Shown: piece by piece, positions 1 to 6,998 of the stretch
Numbering within the stretch: the stretch's first letter is position 1
How the letters are laid out: every line of letters starts with the position of its first letter
Source of the DNA: a virus
IMG/VR virus record: IMGVR_UViG_3300017706_002741
Span: 1-34,275 of that record
DNA length: 34,275 nucleotides
Direction: 5' to 3' (one strand)
The notes under the pieces: generated by a model
The model's input: the letters and a program-made list of their open reading frames with translations, nothing else
Databases searched by the model: none
Told to the model about the DNA's origin: nothing
Made by a program: the position numbers and the translations under genes

Positions 1-109
1 ATAGTATATCATTGAATAAGAAATGCGATGGTTCTAATTTTCTTTTTTGAATCTCAGTTCCCATCGCACCGTCAATGATATAAATTTTTTGTTTATTAAA
101 TTTTACCAT
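1..109 (-). CDS. Homocysteine S-methyltransferase / MetH N-terminal domain, 5' end only
   Basis: This is a partial gene: 36 codons are visible and it runs off the left edge. The ATG at 109 overlaps the QueF-like stop codon by seven bases and follows an AAGAAG ribosome site. After a short Lys-rich start the protein reads IIDGAMGTEIQKRKLEPSHF. This matches the first strand and loop of the homocysteine-binding barrel (usually DGaMGTeLq) of MetH, MmuM and betaine-homocysteine methyltransferases. These enzymes methylate homocysteine to methionine; the zinc-binding cysteines that would prove activity lie outside the window. It shares an operon with metK two genes upstream, so the two could form a methionine-to-AdoMet route. 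Whether it is a full cobalamin-dependent MetH or a single-domain enzyme cannot be told here. Confidence 0.72.
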   Translation of the reverse strand, partial: MVKFNKQKIYIIDGAMGTEIQKRKLEPSHFLFNDIL

Positions 110-546
110 TCTTCTTTTTGCCCTACCCAATCTTTAAATTGATCTTCACCGCCGCGAACTCCCCAGTCAGAATCAACAGTTAGCTTTGAAGAAATTCCTC
201 CTCGAGGATTGCATGTCATTACTAATCTAAGCCTAGCAGGTTCATAAGCAGCTATCATGTCATCGTATATTACATTAATGATTCTTTCATATGAATATAT
301 CTGTGATCTAAATGCAAAAAAGTACTCTTTTAGTGATTTAAGTTCTATTACTTTTTTACCGGGATAAAAAGTAATATACAAATTTGCAAAATCTGGTTGG
401 CCGCGTACCCCTTCAAAAGTTAACTCTGGAATTTTCATTTTAATTTCATAAGCTTCACCTGATGGATTTGGAATTGCTTTTAATATCTCTCTATTTTTAG
501 CCCAATTTCTTTTCTTTTTCTTGCGATTTTCTTCTTGAGTTTTCAT
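103..546 (-). CDS. QueF-fold (7-cyano-7-deazaguanine reductase-like) protein lacking the catalytic Cys
   Basis: The 147-residue protein aligns well with unimodular QueF (NADPH-dependent preQ0 reductase of queuosine synthesis). It has GQPDFA at 49-54, ELKSLKEYFFAFR at 68-80 and NPRGGISS at 113-120. The residues that define the enzyme are altered. The Cys of the usual CPxTGQPDFA motif is absent: the phage reads FEGVRGQPDFA, one residue shorter. The His of the usual FHE motif is Tyr (SYE, 85-87). The substrate-binding Glu and the Asp of QPDF remain, and the only Cys is residue 112. The fold is therefore clear, but classical thioimide chemistry is unlikely. It may be a binding protein or carry a new reaction, perhaps in 7-deazaguanine modification. 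It begins one base after the metK stop, behind a GTGGGG ribosome site. Confidence 0.8.
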   Translation of the reverse strand: MKTQEENRKKKKRNWAKNREILKAIPNPSGEAYEIKMKIPELTFEGVRGQPDFANLYITFYPGKKVIELKSLKEYFFAFRSQIYSYERIINVIYDDMIAAYEPARLRLVMTCNPRGGISSKLTVDSDWGVRGGEDQFKDWVGQKEEW

Positions 547-547
547 A

Positions 548-1516
548 TTATCCCCACGATTGATTTGTTCCCATATGTCCCCACTTAGCTGTCTGGCTAT
601 ACTTTGGCTTTCTTAAATCCAAGAATTTAATTATGCCACCTGGACTTAAATCATACCCAGCAACTTCTTCTTCTACACCATTTGCAATAATTGTTGCTTG
701 CACTGGCTGGTCATAACCAATAGCATATGCAAGATAAACAAATACTTCATTTTTTTGGTTGGAATTCATTGAATTAATTTTGTCAACAGCTATTCTTCTT
801 GCCATGTAAGCAGCTGATCTATCAACTTTAGTAGAATCTTTACCACTAAAAGCTCCTCCTCCAATTGGTATTGAGGGACCATAATTGTCAACAACTAACT
901 TTCTACCTGTGAGGCCTGCATCTGCATCAAAACCACCAATAATCCATTCACCTGCGGGATTACAGTGCATTTCAACACTGTCAGGGTCAATATTGACACT
1001 TTTTAACCAGCTAGAAATAATAGATCTTAAATTTGTTGTTTTTGAATTTTGAAAACTTGCAACTACTGTTTTAATTTTTCCGTTTTCTAAAGTTACTTGT
1101 GTTTTTCCATCAAATGGGTATGTCTTGTAAATCTTCTTGCAGATTTGCCTTGCTAAATAAAGTTCTTGCGGAATTAACTCTTCGTTTTCGTTACAAGCAT
1201 ACCCAACCATAATACCCTGATCTCCAGCGCCTCCAGTGTCGACACCTTGCGCTATGTAATTACTTTGATTAACTACATTTGTTGTTACTTTAATTGTTTT
1301 ACCATACACATCTTCGACAATCTGGATTATTGGTGGCTCGGCTCTAGATGTAATCTCACCTGTCACATGCACATGACCGTGACCTCCTACTGTTTCAATT
1401 GCTACTCTTGACATTGGATCATGTTCTAAACAATAATCAAGAATTGCGTCAGATATATTGTCACATATTTTATCTGGATGTTTTGGTGTTACGCATTCTG
1501 CGGTTTTAAATTTCAT
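548..1516 (-). CDS. metK: S-adenosylmethionine synthetase (compact form)
   Basis: The 322-residue enzyme makes S-adenosylmethionine from ATP and methionine. Both family signatures are present: GAGDQGIMVGYA at 96-107 and GGGAFSGKDSTKVDRSAAY from 219. The ATP-site HPDK is at 13-16, followed by ICDNISDAILD. Bacterial MetK is usually about 380 residues, so this copy is some 60 residues shorter but keeps all active-site blocks; it looks like a trimmed viral form and not a fragment. The ATG overlaps the stop of the upstream HAD gene (ATGA) and follows AAGGAG. Neighbours are a MetH-like gene and a QueF-fold gene. The product could feed the methyltransferase at 11737-12420 or nucleic-acid methylation. 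Confidence 0.95.
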   Translation of the reverse strand: MKFKTAECVTPKHPDKICDNISDAILDYCLEHDPMSRVAIETVGGHGHVHVTGEITSRAEPPIIQIVEDVYGKTIKVTTNVVNQSNYIAQGVDTGGAGDQGIMVGYACNENEELIPQELYLARQICKKIYKTYPFDGKTQVTLENGKIKTVVASFQNSKTTNLRSIISSWLKSVNIDPDSVEMHCNPAGEWIIGGFDADAGLTGRKLVVDNYGPSIPIGGGAFSGKDSTKVDRSAAYMARRIAVDKINSMNSNQKNEVFVYLAYAIGYDQPVQATIIANGVEEEVAGYDLSPGGIIKFLDLRKPKYSQTAKWGHMGTNQSWG

Positions 1517-1836
1517 TTTTTCTCCTTTTGTATTTTATCATTAAAAAATAAGTCACTATTTATTGACTTGTCACAGATGTATAGATCAAAATGAGGCTTT
1601 TCACCGACAGAAAGTTTATGATATTTACAACCCCACTCTAAAAGCTGTTTTTTTGTTACTTCGTACCAGTCTATTCCTGAGACTGACCCTCTGGCAGTCC
1701 AGTAAGTTATTTCATCGCCTTTTTCATACAGATCATTAATTTTTTTAATTCTGCTTAAAATAGGCAAAGCTAGATTGTAGTCTCTTTCTGACTTGTAATC
1801 GCAAATAGTCTCATCAATATCAACAAATATTTTCAT
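1513..1836 (-). CDS. Small HAD-family phosphatase-like protein
   Basis: This 107-residue protein has all four HAD motifs in miniature. The nucleophile motif VDIDETIC (Asp6, Asp8) comes first, then the Thr motif YWTARG near 45-50, a Lys in EKPHFD near 79-84, and an acidic motif LYICDKS near 85-91. There is no room for a large cap domain. Such capless HADs occur in capsule and LPS gene clusters as sugar-phosphate phosphatases, which fits its place one base after the NeuB-like gene; an 8- or 9-phosphate of a nonulosonate could be a substrate, but this is inference. An AGAGG ribosome site precedes the ATG. The stop overlaps the metK start. Confidence 0.8.
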   Translation of the reverse strand: MKIFVDIDETICDYKSERDYNLALPILSRIKKINDLYEKGDEITYWTARGSVSGIDWYEVTKKQLLEWGCKYHKLSVGEKPHFDLYICDKSINSDLFFNDKIQKEKK

Positions 1837-1837
1837 A

Positions 1838-2689
1838 TTAACCTCTTAGTTTTTTCAATATAGGAAATTCACTTTTAGTTACTTCTTTAAAACCGCTACC
1901 CATCATTTTGTCAACGCTCTCTATTCTTTTCTTTAGCATATCCATGCCGTGAACACTTAAGCTTGACTTTTGGTCTGTTCCCCACATTTTTCTATCAATA
2001 GTTATGTGCCTTTCAATTACTTTTGCTCCTAATGAAACAGCAATAACAGTTGGCTCTAAATCTTCTTCGTGACCTGAATATCCTATTGTACACCCGTATC
2101 TTTCCTTCAGAAAAGGAATAAGTCTTAAGTTTAACTCTTCTGGTGGCGTTGGATAGCTTGAATTTGTATGCATGATGACAATGTCGTCTGTATATTTCTT
2201 TAAATTGTTTATTGCGTCGTCAACTTCTTTTAGAGTGCTCATTCCTGTTGATATAACTACAGGTTTACCTAGCTTTGCAGTTTCTGTTACTAGGTCTTTG
2301 TTAGTCATCATTGCTGAGGGTATTTTTACAAATGGTATTTTTTCATACTCTGACAAAAATTTTAAACTGTTAATGTCCCAAACAGAAGCTGTCCAATCGA
2401 CTGGTTTTTCAAAAGCATAGTTATCAATTATATTATATTCTTTTTTTTCAAATTCAATTTTCTTTTTATAGTCAATGTAAGACATTGTACCCCATGGAGT
2501 GTCACGTCTTTTTTGCCACTGGTGTTTTGGTACACAAACTTCAGGCGTTCTTTTTTGAAATTTTGCACAATTCCAACCACAAGCATTTACAGCATCAATA
2601 AGCTTTTTTGCTATTTGAATATCGCCATTATGATTAATGCCTATTTCACCTATTAAGTAAATACTGTTATTTTTTAAAAATTCTACCAT
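1838..2689 (-). CDS. NeuB/SpsE-like nonulosonate (sialic/legionaminic acid) synthase without SAF domain
   Basis: The enzyme family condenses phosphoenolpyruvate with a hexosamine-type aldose to give sialic, legionaminic or pseudaminic acids. Diagnostic segments are GEIGINHNGD at the N-terminus, KFQKRTPEVCVP, PFVKIPSAMMTN, VVISTGMSTL, HTNSSYPTPPEELNL, TIGYSGHEE and ERHITIDR. The barrel is complete, but the protein stops at KKLRG, where other NeuB proteins enter the C-terminal antifreeze-like (SAF) domain that helps close the partner's active site. The start chosen is the ATG at 2689: a GGAGG box lies nine bases upstream, while the alternative ATG at 2698 touches that box directly. The start overlaps the SDR stop, and the box itself is coded by the SDR's GGW motif. 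Confidence 0.9.
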   Translation of the reverse strand: MVEFLKNNSIYLIGEIGINHNGDIQIAKKLIDAVNACGWNCAKFQKRTPEVCVPKHQWQKRRDTPWGTMSYIDYKKKIEFEKKEYNIIDNYAFEKPVDWTASVWDINSLKFLSEYEKIPFVKIPSAMMTNKDLVTETAKLGKPVVISTGMSTLKEVDDAINNLKKYTDDIVIMHTNSSYPTPPEELNLRLIPFLKERYGCTIGYSGHEEDLEPTVIAVSLGAKVIERHITIDRKMWGTDQKSSLSVHGMDMLKKRIESVDKMMGSGFKEVTKSEFPILKKLRG

Positions 2690-3363
2690 GCTGTCCATCC
2701 TCCGTCAACTTTAATTTCTGATCCTGTCATGTATGAAGAATCATTATTTACTAAGAATTCTACAATGCCTACTAGTTCATTTACATCCATCATTCTTCCA
2801 AAAGGTGTATTTTTATTATATTTTTTAATAAATTCTTCTGGCTGATTATTTAAAACACCACCCGGTATGATTGTGTTAACTCTTATGTGAGGAGCCAAGT
2901 GAGTTGCTAAATGCTTGCTTAACCCTAAAACACCTGATTTTGAAACTGAATAGCCAACGTGTTTTTCATCTTCACCGTATAGATCTTTTCTAGGTGAAAC
3001 AACTCCGTAAGTTGAGGAAAAATTTACGATTGAGCCTTTTTTATTTTGCCTTGCAAATTCTCTGCAAACTGAAAACAGTGCTGTTAAATTGACTTCCATG
3101 TATTGCCTAAAAGAATCTAGCGGGATATCAAATATGTTTATTCTTGTTGTATCATCTGTTATATGATGATTTAGAGCAAAAAGATTAACAAGTGCTGACG
3201 CACTATTTTTGCTAAAGTAGTCTTTAACAAAATTTTCATCTGTCAAGTCATGCCCATCAACAAAATCTAACCTTTTGACTTCCCAATTTTTGCCTTCGAG
3301 ATGTTTGCAAACAGACCTGCCTATTAAACCTCTAGAACCGGTTACAATTACACTATTTTTCAT
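2683..3363 (-). CDS. Short-chain dehydrogenase/reductase of the sugar cluster
   Basis: A 226-residue classical SDR. The NAD(P)-binding motif VTGSRGLIG is at 8-16. The catalytic Ser of NFSSTYG is followed by the YSVSK catalytic Tyr-Lys pair. IPGGV follows, and the C-terminus ends in the usual VDGGW block. It oxidises or reduces a small alcohol or sugar intermediate; the substrate is not evident. Its place between a DegT aminotransferase and a NeuB-like synthase suggests a role in tailoring or making the nonulosonate precursor or a related acid sugar. ATGA overlap links it to the aminotransferase upstream. The ribosome site is weak, so translation may depend on coupling. Confidence 0.85.
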   Translation of the reverse strand: MKNSVIVTGSRGLIGRSVCKHLEGKNWEVKRLDFVDGHDLTDENFVKDYFSKNSASALVNLFALNHHITDDTTRINIFDIPLDSFRQYMEVNLTALFSVCREFARQNKKGSIVNFSSTYGVVSPRKDLYGEDEKHVGYSVSKSGVLGLSKHLATHLAPHIRVNTIIPGGVLNNQPEEFIKKYNKNTPFGRMMDVNELVGIVEFLVNNDSSYMTGSEIKVDGGWTAW

Positions 3364-4571
3364 TTTGTTACTTCATTAATCGTCTTTCTTAGCGCATTCG
3401 CTTTTATTTCAGCAAGCTTTAAGTCTCTATAGTTTGTTTTAAAAACCATCATCCTCTTTTGTATTTTTTCAGCAACAGGACACAAACCTTTTTCAAATCT
3501 AATTTTTTTATATAGCTGGGGATATCTGTCTGCAAAACTCATGTTCTGTATAATTGGTTCTAAGTATGGTACCGACCAGGCGCCATATATCCCGTCTCCT
3601 CCATTTTTCATATACATTTTTCTAAAATCAAACCAATTAACGCCATATTTTTCGCCTGTGTACTGAAAGCCTAGCGCCCAATAAGAGTTATCTGAATAAT
3701 TCGGAACGTATTGAGGTTTTATAAAATCACAGCCTTCAATAGCATTTAAAAATAAGTTAGCAGCTTTAATTCTAAGATCTACTAATTTTTCAATATTTTC
3801 TAATTGCGCCAAAGCTATTGCAGAAGAAAACTCAGAAAGCCTATAGTTCCAGCCTAAAGAATCATGTCTTTTGTAATCAGGGTTTTGAAAGACGTCTAAG
3901 TTAGCTTTGACTTTACCTTCATCTGCATCTAGATTTTTAAATCCATGGCCACCAACCTTTCTAGCTTTTTTTGCGTATTCGTAATTATTACTAATTAGCA
4001 TTCCTCCCTCACCGCATGAAAGATGTTTTGAGTTTTCAAAACTATAACTTGACATGTCACCAATTGTTCCTGTCATTTTTCCTTTATATTTAGAAAGTAT
4101 GCACTCAGCATTATCTTCAATTACAGGTATACCGTACTTATTAGAAATATGCATGATTTCGTCCATTTCACAAGGTAAACCATATACTGATACAATTTGT
4201 ATTGCTTTTGTTTTAGGTGTTATTTTTCTCTCAATATCCTCAGGATCAATAGTGTATCTATCTTCTAAGACGTCTGCATAAACTGGAATTGCATTTGCAT
4301 GCAGAGTAGCTGTTGTATTCATAATGACAGTAAGCGCTGGTGAAATAACTTCGTCACCTGCTTTAACACCGACAGCTTCAAGAGAAGCATGAAGTGTGCT
4401 AGTTCCTGAATTGAAAGCTATTCCATGATTTGCACCTAGTTTTTTTGCAAATTGTTTTTCTAAGTTACCTGTCCAGCTGCCCTCAGTGTTAGTCCAGCTT
4501 TTAGAATTTAAAACAGAGGTTATATACTTTAGTTCATTGCCTAAATACTTCGATTTATTTTTTAGTCCCAT
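3360..4571 (-). CDS. DegT/DnrJ/EryC1-family PLP-dependent sugar aminotransferase (SpsC/LegC-like)
   Basis: About 403 residues. It shows the family landmarks: FNSGTSTLHASLEAVGV near the N-terminus, the aspartate of VIEDNAEC, and the Schiff-base Lys in FENSKHLSCGEGGM. The family transfers an amino group to keto-sugar nucleotides. With SpsF- and SpsE-like neighbours it resembles the spsC-spsE-spsF set of nonulosonate pathways, so a UDP-4-amino-sugar product is plausible but unproven. The start is taken at ATG 4571, preceded by AAGGA at a good distance. A longer frame to 4646 would overlap the upstream cytidylyltransferase by over 90 bases and adds a tail (MNFQTCLRLTFF) unlike the family. The true overlap is then 17 bases. 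Confidence 0.88.
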   Translation of the reverse strand: MGLKNKSKYLGNELKYITSVLNSKSWTNTEGSWTGNLEKQFAKKLGANHGIAFNSGTSTLHASLEAVGVKAGDEVISPALTVIMNTTATLHANAIPVYADVLEDRYTIDPEDIERKITPKTKAIQIVSVYGLPCEMDEIMHISNKYGIPVIEDNAECILSKYKGKMTGTIGDMSSYSFENSKHLSCGEGGMLISNNYEYAKKARKVGGHGFKNLDADEGKVKANLDVFQNPDYKRHDSLGWNYRLSEFSSAIALAQLENIEKLVDLRIKAANLFLNAIEGCDFIKPQYVPNYSDNSYWALGFQYTGEKYGVNWFDFRKMYMKNGGDGIYGAWSVPYLEPIIQNMSFADRYPQLYKKIRFEKGLCPVAEKIQKRMMVFKTNYRDLKLAEIKANALRKTINEVTK

Positions 4572-5313
4572 AAGAATCCTTTTTCTGGTTAGACTCCCAT
4601 TCCGCCTCAAGAAAAAAGTTAATCTTAGACAGGTCTGGAAATTCATCTATTACTTTATAAATGTTATATATATTATAATCATTACTGTCTAGTTTTTCAA
4701 TTACTTTTGTAAAAAACTTTAAATCTTCTTTGTAGTCTAAAGTCATTCTAACTTTTTTCTTTTCTAATATTTTTGGATAATTTTTGATTCTTTGTACATT
4801 GAAATTTTTATCTTTTAAAAAAGGTATGGCTATATGAGGTTCTAGTGTATAAGCATTTTTAATTTTCGATATTTCAATAATTGATTTTCTGGTAAAGCCA
4901 TAAACATCATTATATAAGCCCTGTCCATCAATGACTAAGTCTTTTATTCTGCTTTCCATATATTGAATGAAGCATGCGTCTGATAGAAAATGACTATAAA
5001 ACAAGTCGTCACCGTCAGCTGTTGCAAAAAAGTCTATTTTATATTTTTTGCAAGCTTCTTTCCATCTTTCCCATTTGTTTTCTTCTGAACCTCTAAAATA
5101 ATTTATATTATTTTTTTCTGCTATATCGCATAAAATATCATCAGATGGATTATTTGTTGTACACAGTATAATTGTATCAGCATGTTTTGATTTTTTGCAT
5201 GCATTAATTACATACTCAATTGTATGTTTATCTTTGATCTTAAGTATTGATTTGTTTTTTAACCTTGTCGATCCTGTCCTAACAGTTATAAATATTCCTA
5301 AATTTTTCTTCAA
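4555..5313 (-). CDS. SpsF-like cytidylyltransferase (CMP-sugar synthetase family)
   Basis: A 252-residue nucleotidyltransferase of the SpsF/NeuA superfamily. It opens with IFITVRTGSTRLKNKSIL, the nucleotide-binding signature (R-x-G-S-x-R-L-x-x-K). IILCTTNNPSDD follows, then FRGSEENKWERW and the acidic metal motif TADGDDL. SpsF-type proteins probably activate nonulosonates with CTP, which matches the NeuB-like gene two genes downstream. The start is a TTG at 5313 (read as Met): the first strand begins only a few residues later, no upstream ATG exists, and TAGGA lies eight bases ahead. It is AT-rich with a Lys-rich C-terminus. Sugar specificity cannot be read from the sequence. Confidence 0.82.
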   Translation of the reverse strand: MKKNLGIFITVRTGSTRLKNKSILKIKDKHTIEYVINACKKSKHADTIILCTTNNPSDDILCDIAEKNNINYFRGSEENKWERWKEACKKYKIDFFATADGDDLFYSHFLSDACFIQYMESRIKDLVIDGQGLYNDVYGFTRKSIIEISKIKNAYTLEPHIAIPFLKDKNFNVQRIKNYPKILEKKKVRMTLDYKEDLKFFTKVIEKLDSNDYNIYNIYKVIDEFPDLSKINFFLEAEWESNQKKDSYGTKK

Positions 5314-5328
5314 CTATCTATTCCTATT

Positions 5329-5997
5329 TTAATTACTTTTCTGTTTGTATTTAACTTTACAGTTCTGATGGTTGCTAGAAAAAGTTGATTGAGTTTTAAT
5401 AGAAAAACTTACTTTTTGAAAACACTCAACTACTTGATTAAATTGTCTTTTAAGTCTTTCTTGTGTTTCTTTTGTATTTTCATCCGACCATTGCGAAGAA
5501 GACCACTCATCTTTATTGTCAAGATAATAAAAAGATTCATAAAAGTCAGAACCTATGATGTTAACTTCATTGCATCCTTTGTCAAGAACTGCATTTAAAA
5601 TAGCAACTAAAAGAGAGTTTCCGACGATATTCATATAAGGCTCTAAGCACTCAGGCTGGGGTTTTACCTTTACACCTAAGCTGTTGGCAAAGCGATCTTG
5701 ATTAAAATAATCTCGCCACCAATGACTTTCATTTGTATGTCTCAACCTGGTGCAAAAAACCTCATCTAATTTAATATTGTCAATAAAATTCTTATCTAAG
5801 CCTGCCATTTCAATATTAATTATTTGTATTATTTTTGTCCCTTCTTTTGACTTCGTATTTAAAAAATGCCTTAGTTCGGAATCTTGAAAAACAAACTTAT
5901 TAAATTCATTAACGAGGTAGATGTAATCTAACTTAACTTTTTCGTAGTCTTTGTATGATACTAAGGACTCACCTCTTCCACACACTAATGCTTTCAT
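5329..5997 (-). CDS. Rossmann-like protein resembling GT42/DUF115 sialyltransferases
   Basis: About 222 residues from ATG 5997, chosen because AGGAG sits five bases upstream and the ATGA overlaps the epimerase stop; an earlier in-frame start near 6027 lies inside that gene and is unlikely. The protein starts MKALVCGRGESL, then LVNEFNKF, and later has NSLLVAILNAVLDKGCNEVN leading into IIGSDFYESF. This order (GxGxSL, xN-x-F, alanine-rich helix, strand, G-D/S-DFY) is the same as in Campylobacter Cst-type sialyltransferases (GT42) and in the related DUF115 proteins. Its place next to CMP-sugar and nonulosonate genes favours a sialyltransferase role. The match is short and no catalytic His was assigned. 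Confidence 0.45.
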   Translation of the reverse strand: MKALVCGRGESLVSYKDYEKVKLDYIYLVNEFNKFVFQDSELRHFLNTKSKEGTKIIQIINIEMAGLDKNFIDNIKLDEVFCTRLRHTNESHWWRDYFNQDRFANSLGVKVKPQPECLEPYMNIVGNSLLVAILNAVLDKGCNEVNIIGSDFYESFYYLDNKDEWSSSQWSDENTKETQERLKRQFNQVVECFQKVSFSIKTQSTFSSNHQNCKVKYKQKSN

Positions 5998-6998
5998 GAT
6001 TTCTCCTGTACTCTTTCTAAGACCCATTTATAAGTCCTTTCAATTCCTTTTCTTAAAGGCTCTGTTACTTCCCAATTTATTTTTTCTCTATACAGATTGT
6101 TGTCAGAGTTTCTACCGTTTACACCTACGGGACACTTGTGACCATACTTTCTTATAAATTCTTCTCCATCGATATTGCACACAGAGATATTTTTACCTGA
6201 GATTTCTATGATCATATTTGCAAAATCATTCATCGATATCATTTCTTCTGATCCAATATTGACCGGCCCTGTAAAGTCTGACTGCATAAGCCTGTATACA
6301 GCTTCACAGCACTCGTCTACATGTAAAAAAGATCTTGTCTGAGTACCTGGCCCCCAAATTTCAACAGTACCACCCTCTTCTGCTTCAGCAACTTTTCTAC
6401 AAAAAGCTGCAGGAGCTTTTTCTCTACCTCCTGTCCAAGTTCCAAATTCTCCAAAAATATTATGAAACCTTGCAATTCTTACATCAAGATTTTTATTTCT
6501 GCTAAAAGCTAAAAATAATCTTTCTGAAAAAAGCTTTTCCCACCCATACTCTGAGTCTGGGTTGGCAGGATATGCTGATGCTTCAGTACAGTTAGGATTA
6601 TCTGGGTCTAGTTGGTTATGTTCAGGATACATACAAGCTGACGAAGAATAGAATACTTTTCCAACATTCTTTTTTGCTGATTCATAAGCAACATTAAGAT
6701 TAATCATTGCAGAGTTATGCATAATATCAGCATCGTTTTCTCCTGTAAAAACAAAGCCGGCTCCACCCATATCTGCAGCTAACTGATATACTTCATCCAT
6801 TTCTTCGTCAATTAAAGTAGTGACGACATGCGGATCTCTTAAATCTCCAATTACAAAGTGATCTGCTATTTCATCAACACTGTGAAATTCATTATATTTA
6901 AGATCAACGCCTCTTACCCAGTAACCTTTTTCTTTTAAGTGCTTTACAAGATGACCGCCAATAAATCCGCCTGCTCCGCAAACTAATGCTTTTTTCAT
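5994..6998 (-). CDS. GDP-mannose 3,5-epimerase (GME-type)
   Basis: A 334-residue extended SDR that is unusually close to the plant-type GDP-mannose 3,5-epimerase, which makes GDP-L-galactose and GDP-gulose. The NAD-binding motif GAGGFIG is at 8-14. The epimerase residues all sit at a constant offset of 23 from Arabidopsis GME as I recall it: Cys122 (SSSACMYPE), Tyr151 and Lys155 (YGWEK), and Lys194 (GGREKAPAAFCRK). Further matches are RFHNIFGEFGTW, QTRSFLHVDEC, VNIGSEEMISM and GVNGRNSDNN. It starts in an ATGA overlap with the sulfotransferase, behind GAGGAG. With the cupin at 13370 it implies a GDP-mannose-derived sugar in the phage glycan, or use of the host GDP-mannose pool. Confidence 0.92.
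   Translation of the reverse strand: MKKALVCGAGGFIGGHLVKHLKEKGYWVRGVDLKYNEFHSVDEIADHFVIGDLRDPHVVTTLIDEEMDEVYQLAADMGGAGFVFTGENDADIMHNSAMINLNVAYESAKKNVGKVFYSSSACMYPEHNQLDPDNPNCTEASAYPANPDSEYGWEKLFSERLFLAFSRNKNLDVRIARFHNIFGEFGTWTGGREKAPAAFCRKVAEAEEGGTVEIWGPGTQTRSFLHVDECCEAVYRLMQSDFTGPVNIGSEEMISMNDFANMIIEISGKNISVCNIDGEEFIRKYGHKCPVGVNGRNSDNNLYREKINWEVTEPLRKGIERTYKWVLERVQEKS

Noticed and set aside
2172-2420. Plus-strand open frames inside minus-strand genes (also at 4054-4281, 5389-5598, 11142-11342, 11370-11801 and others)
   Set aside because: They lie fully opposite well-supported genes, have no ribosome site and show no family pattern.
2690-2698. Upstream ATG of the NeuB-like gene
   Set aside because: The GGAGG box touches this ATG with no spacing; the ATG at 2689 has a nine-base spacing. 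Three residues differ only.
4572-4646. A longer start for the DegT aminotransferase
   Set aside because: It would overlap the cytidylyltransferase by over 90 bases, adds residues unlike the family, and the ATG at 4571 has an AAGGA box.
5281-5300. TATAAATA box on the plus strand, resembling a T4 late promoter
   Set aside because: It lies inside the start of the cytidylyltransferase coding region, points away from any plus-strand gene, and such boxes are frequent by chance in this composition.
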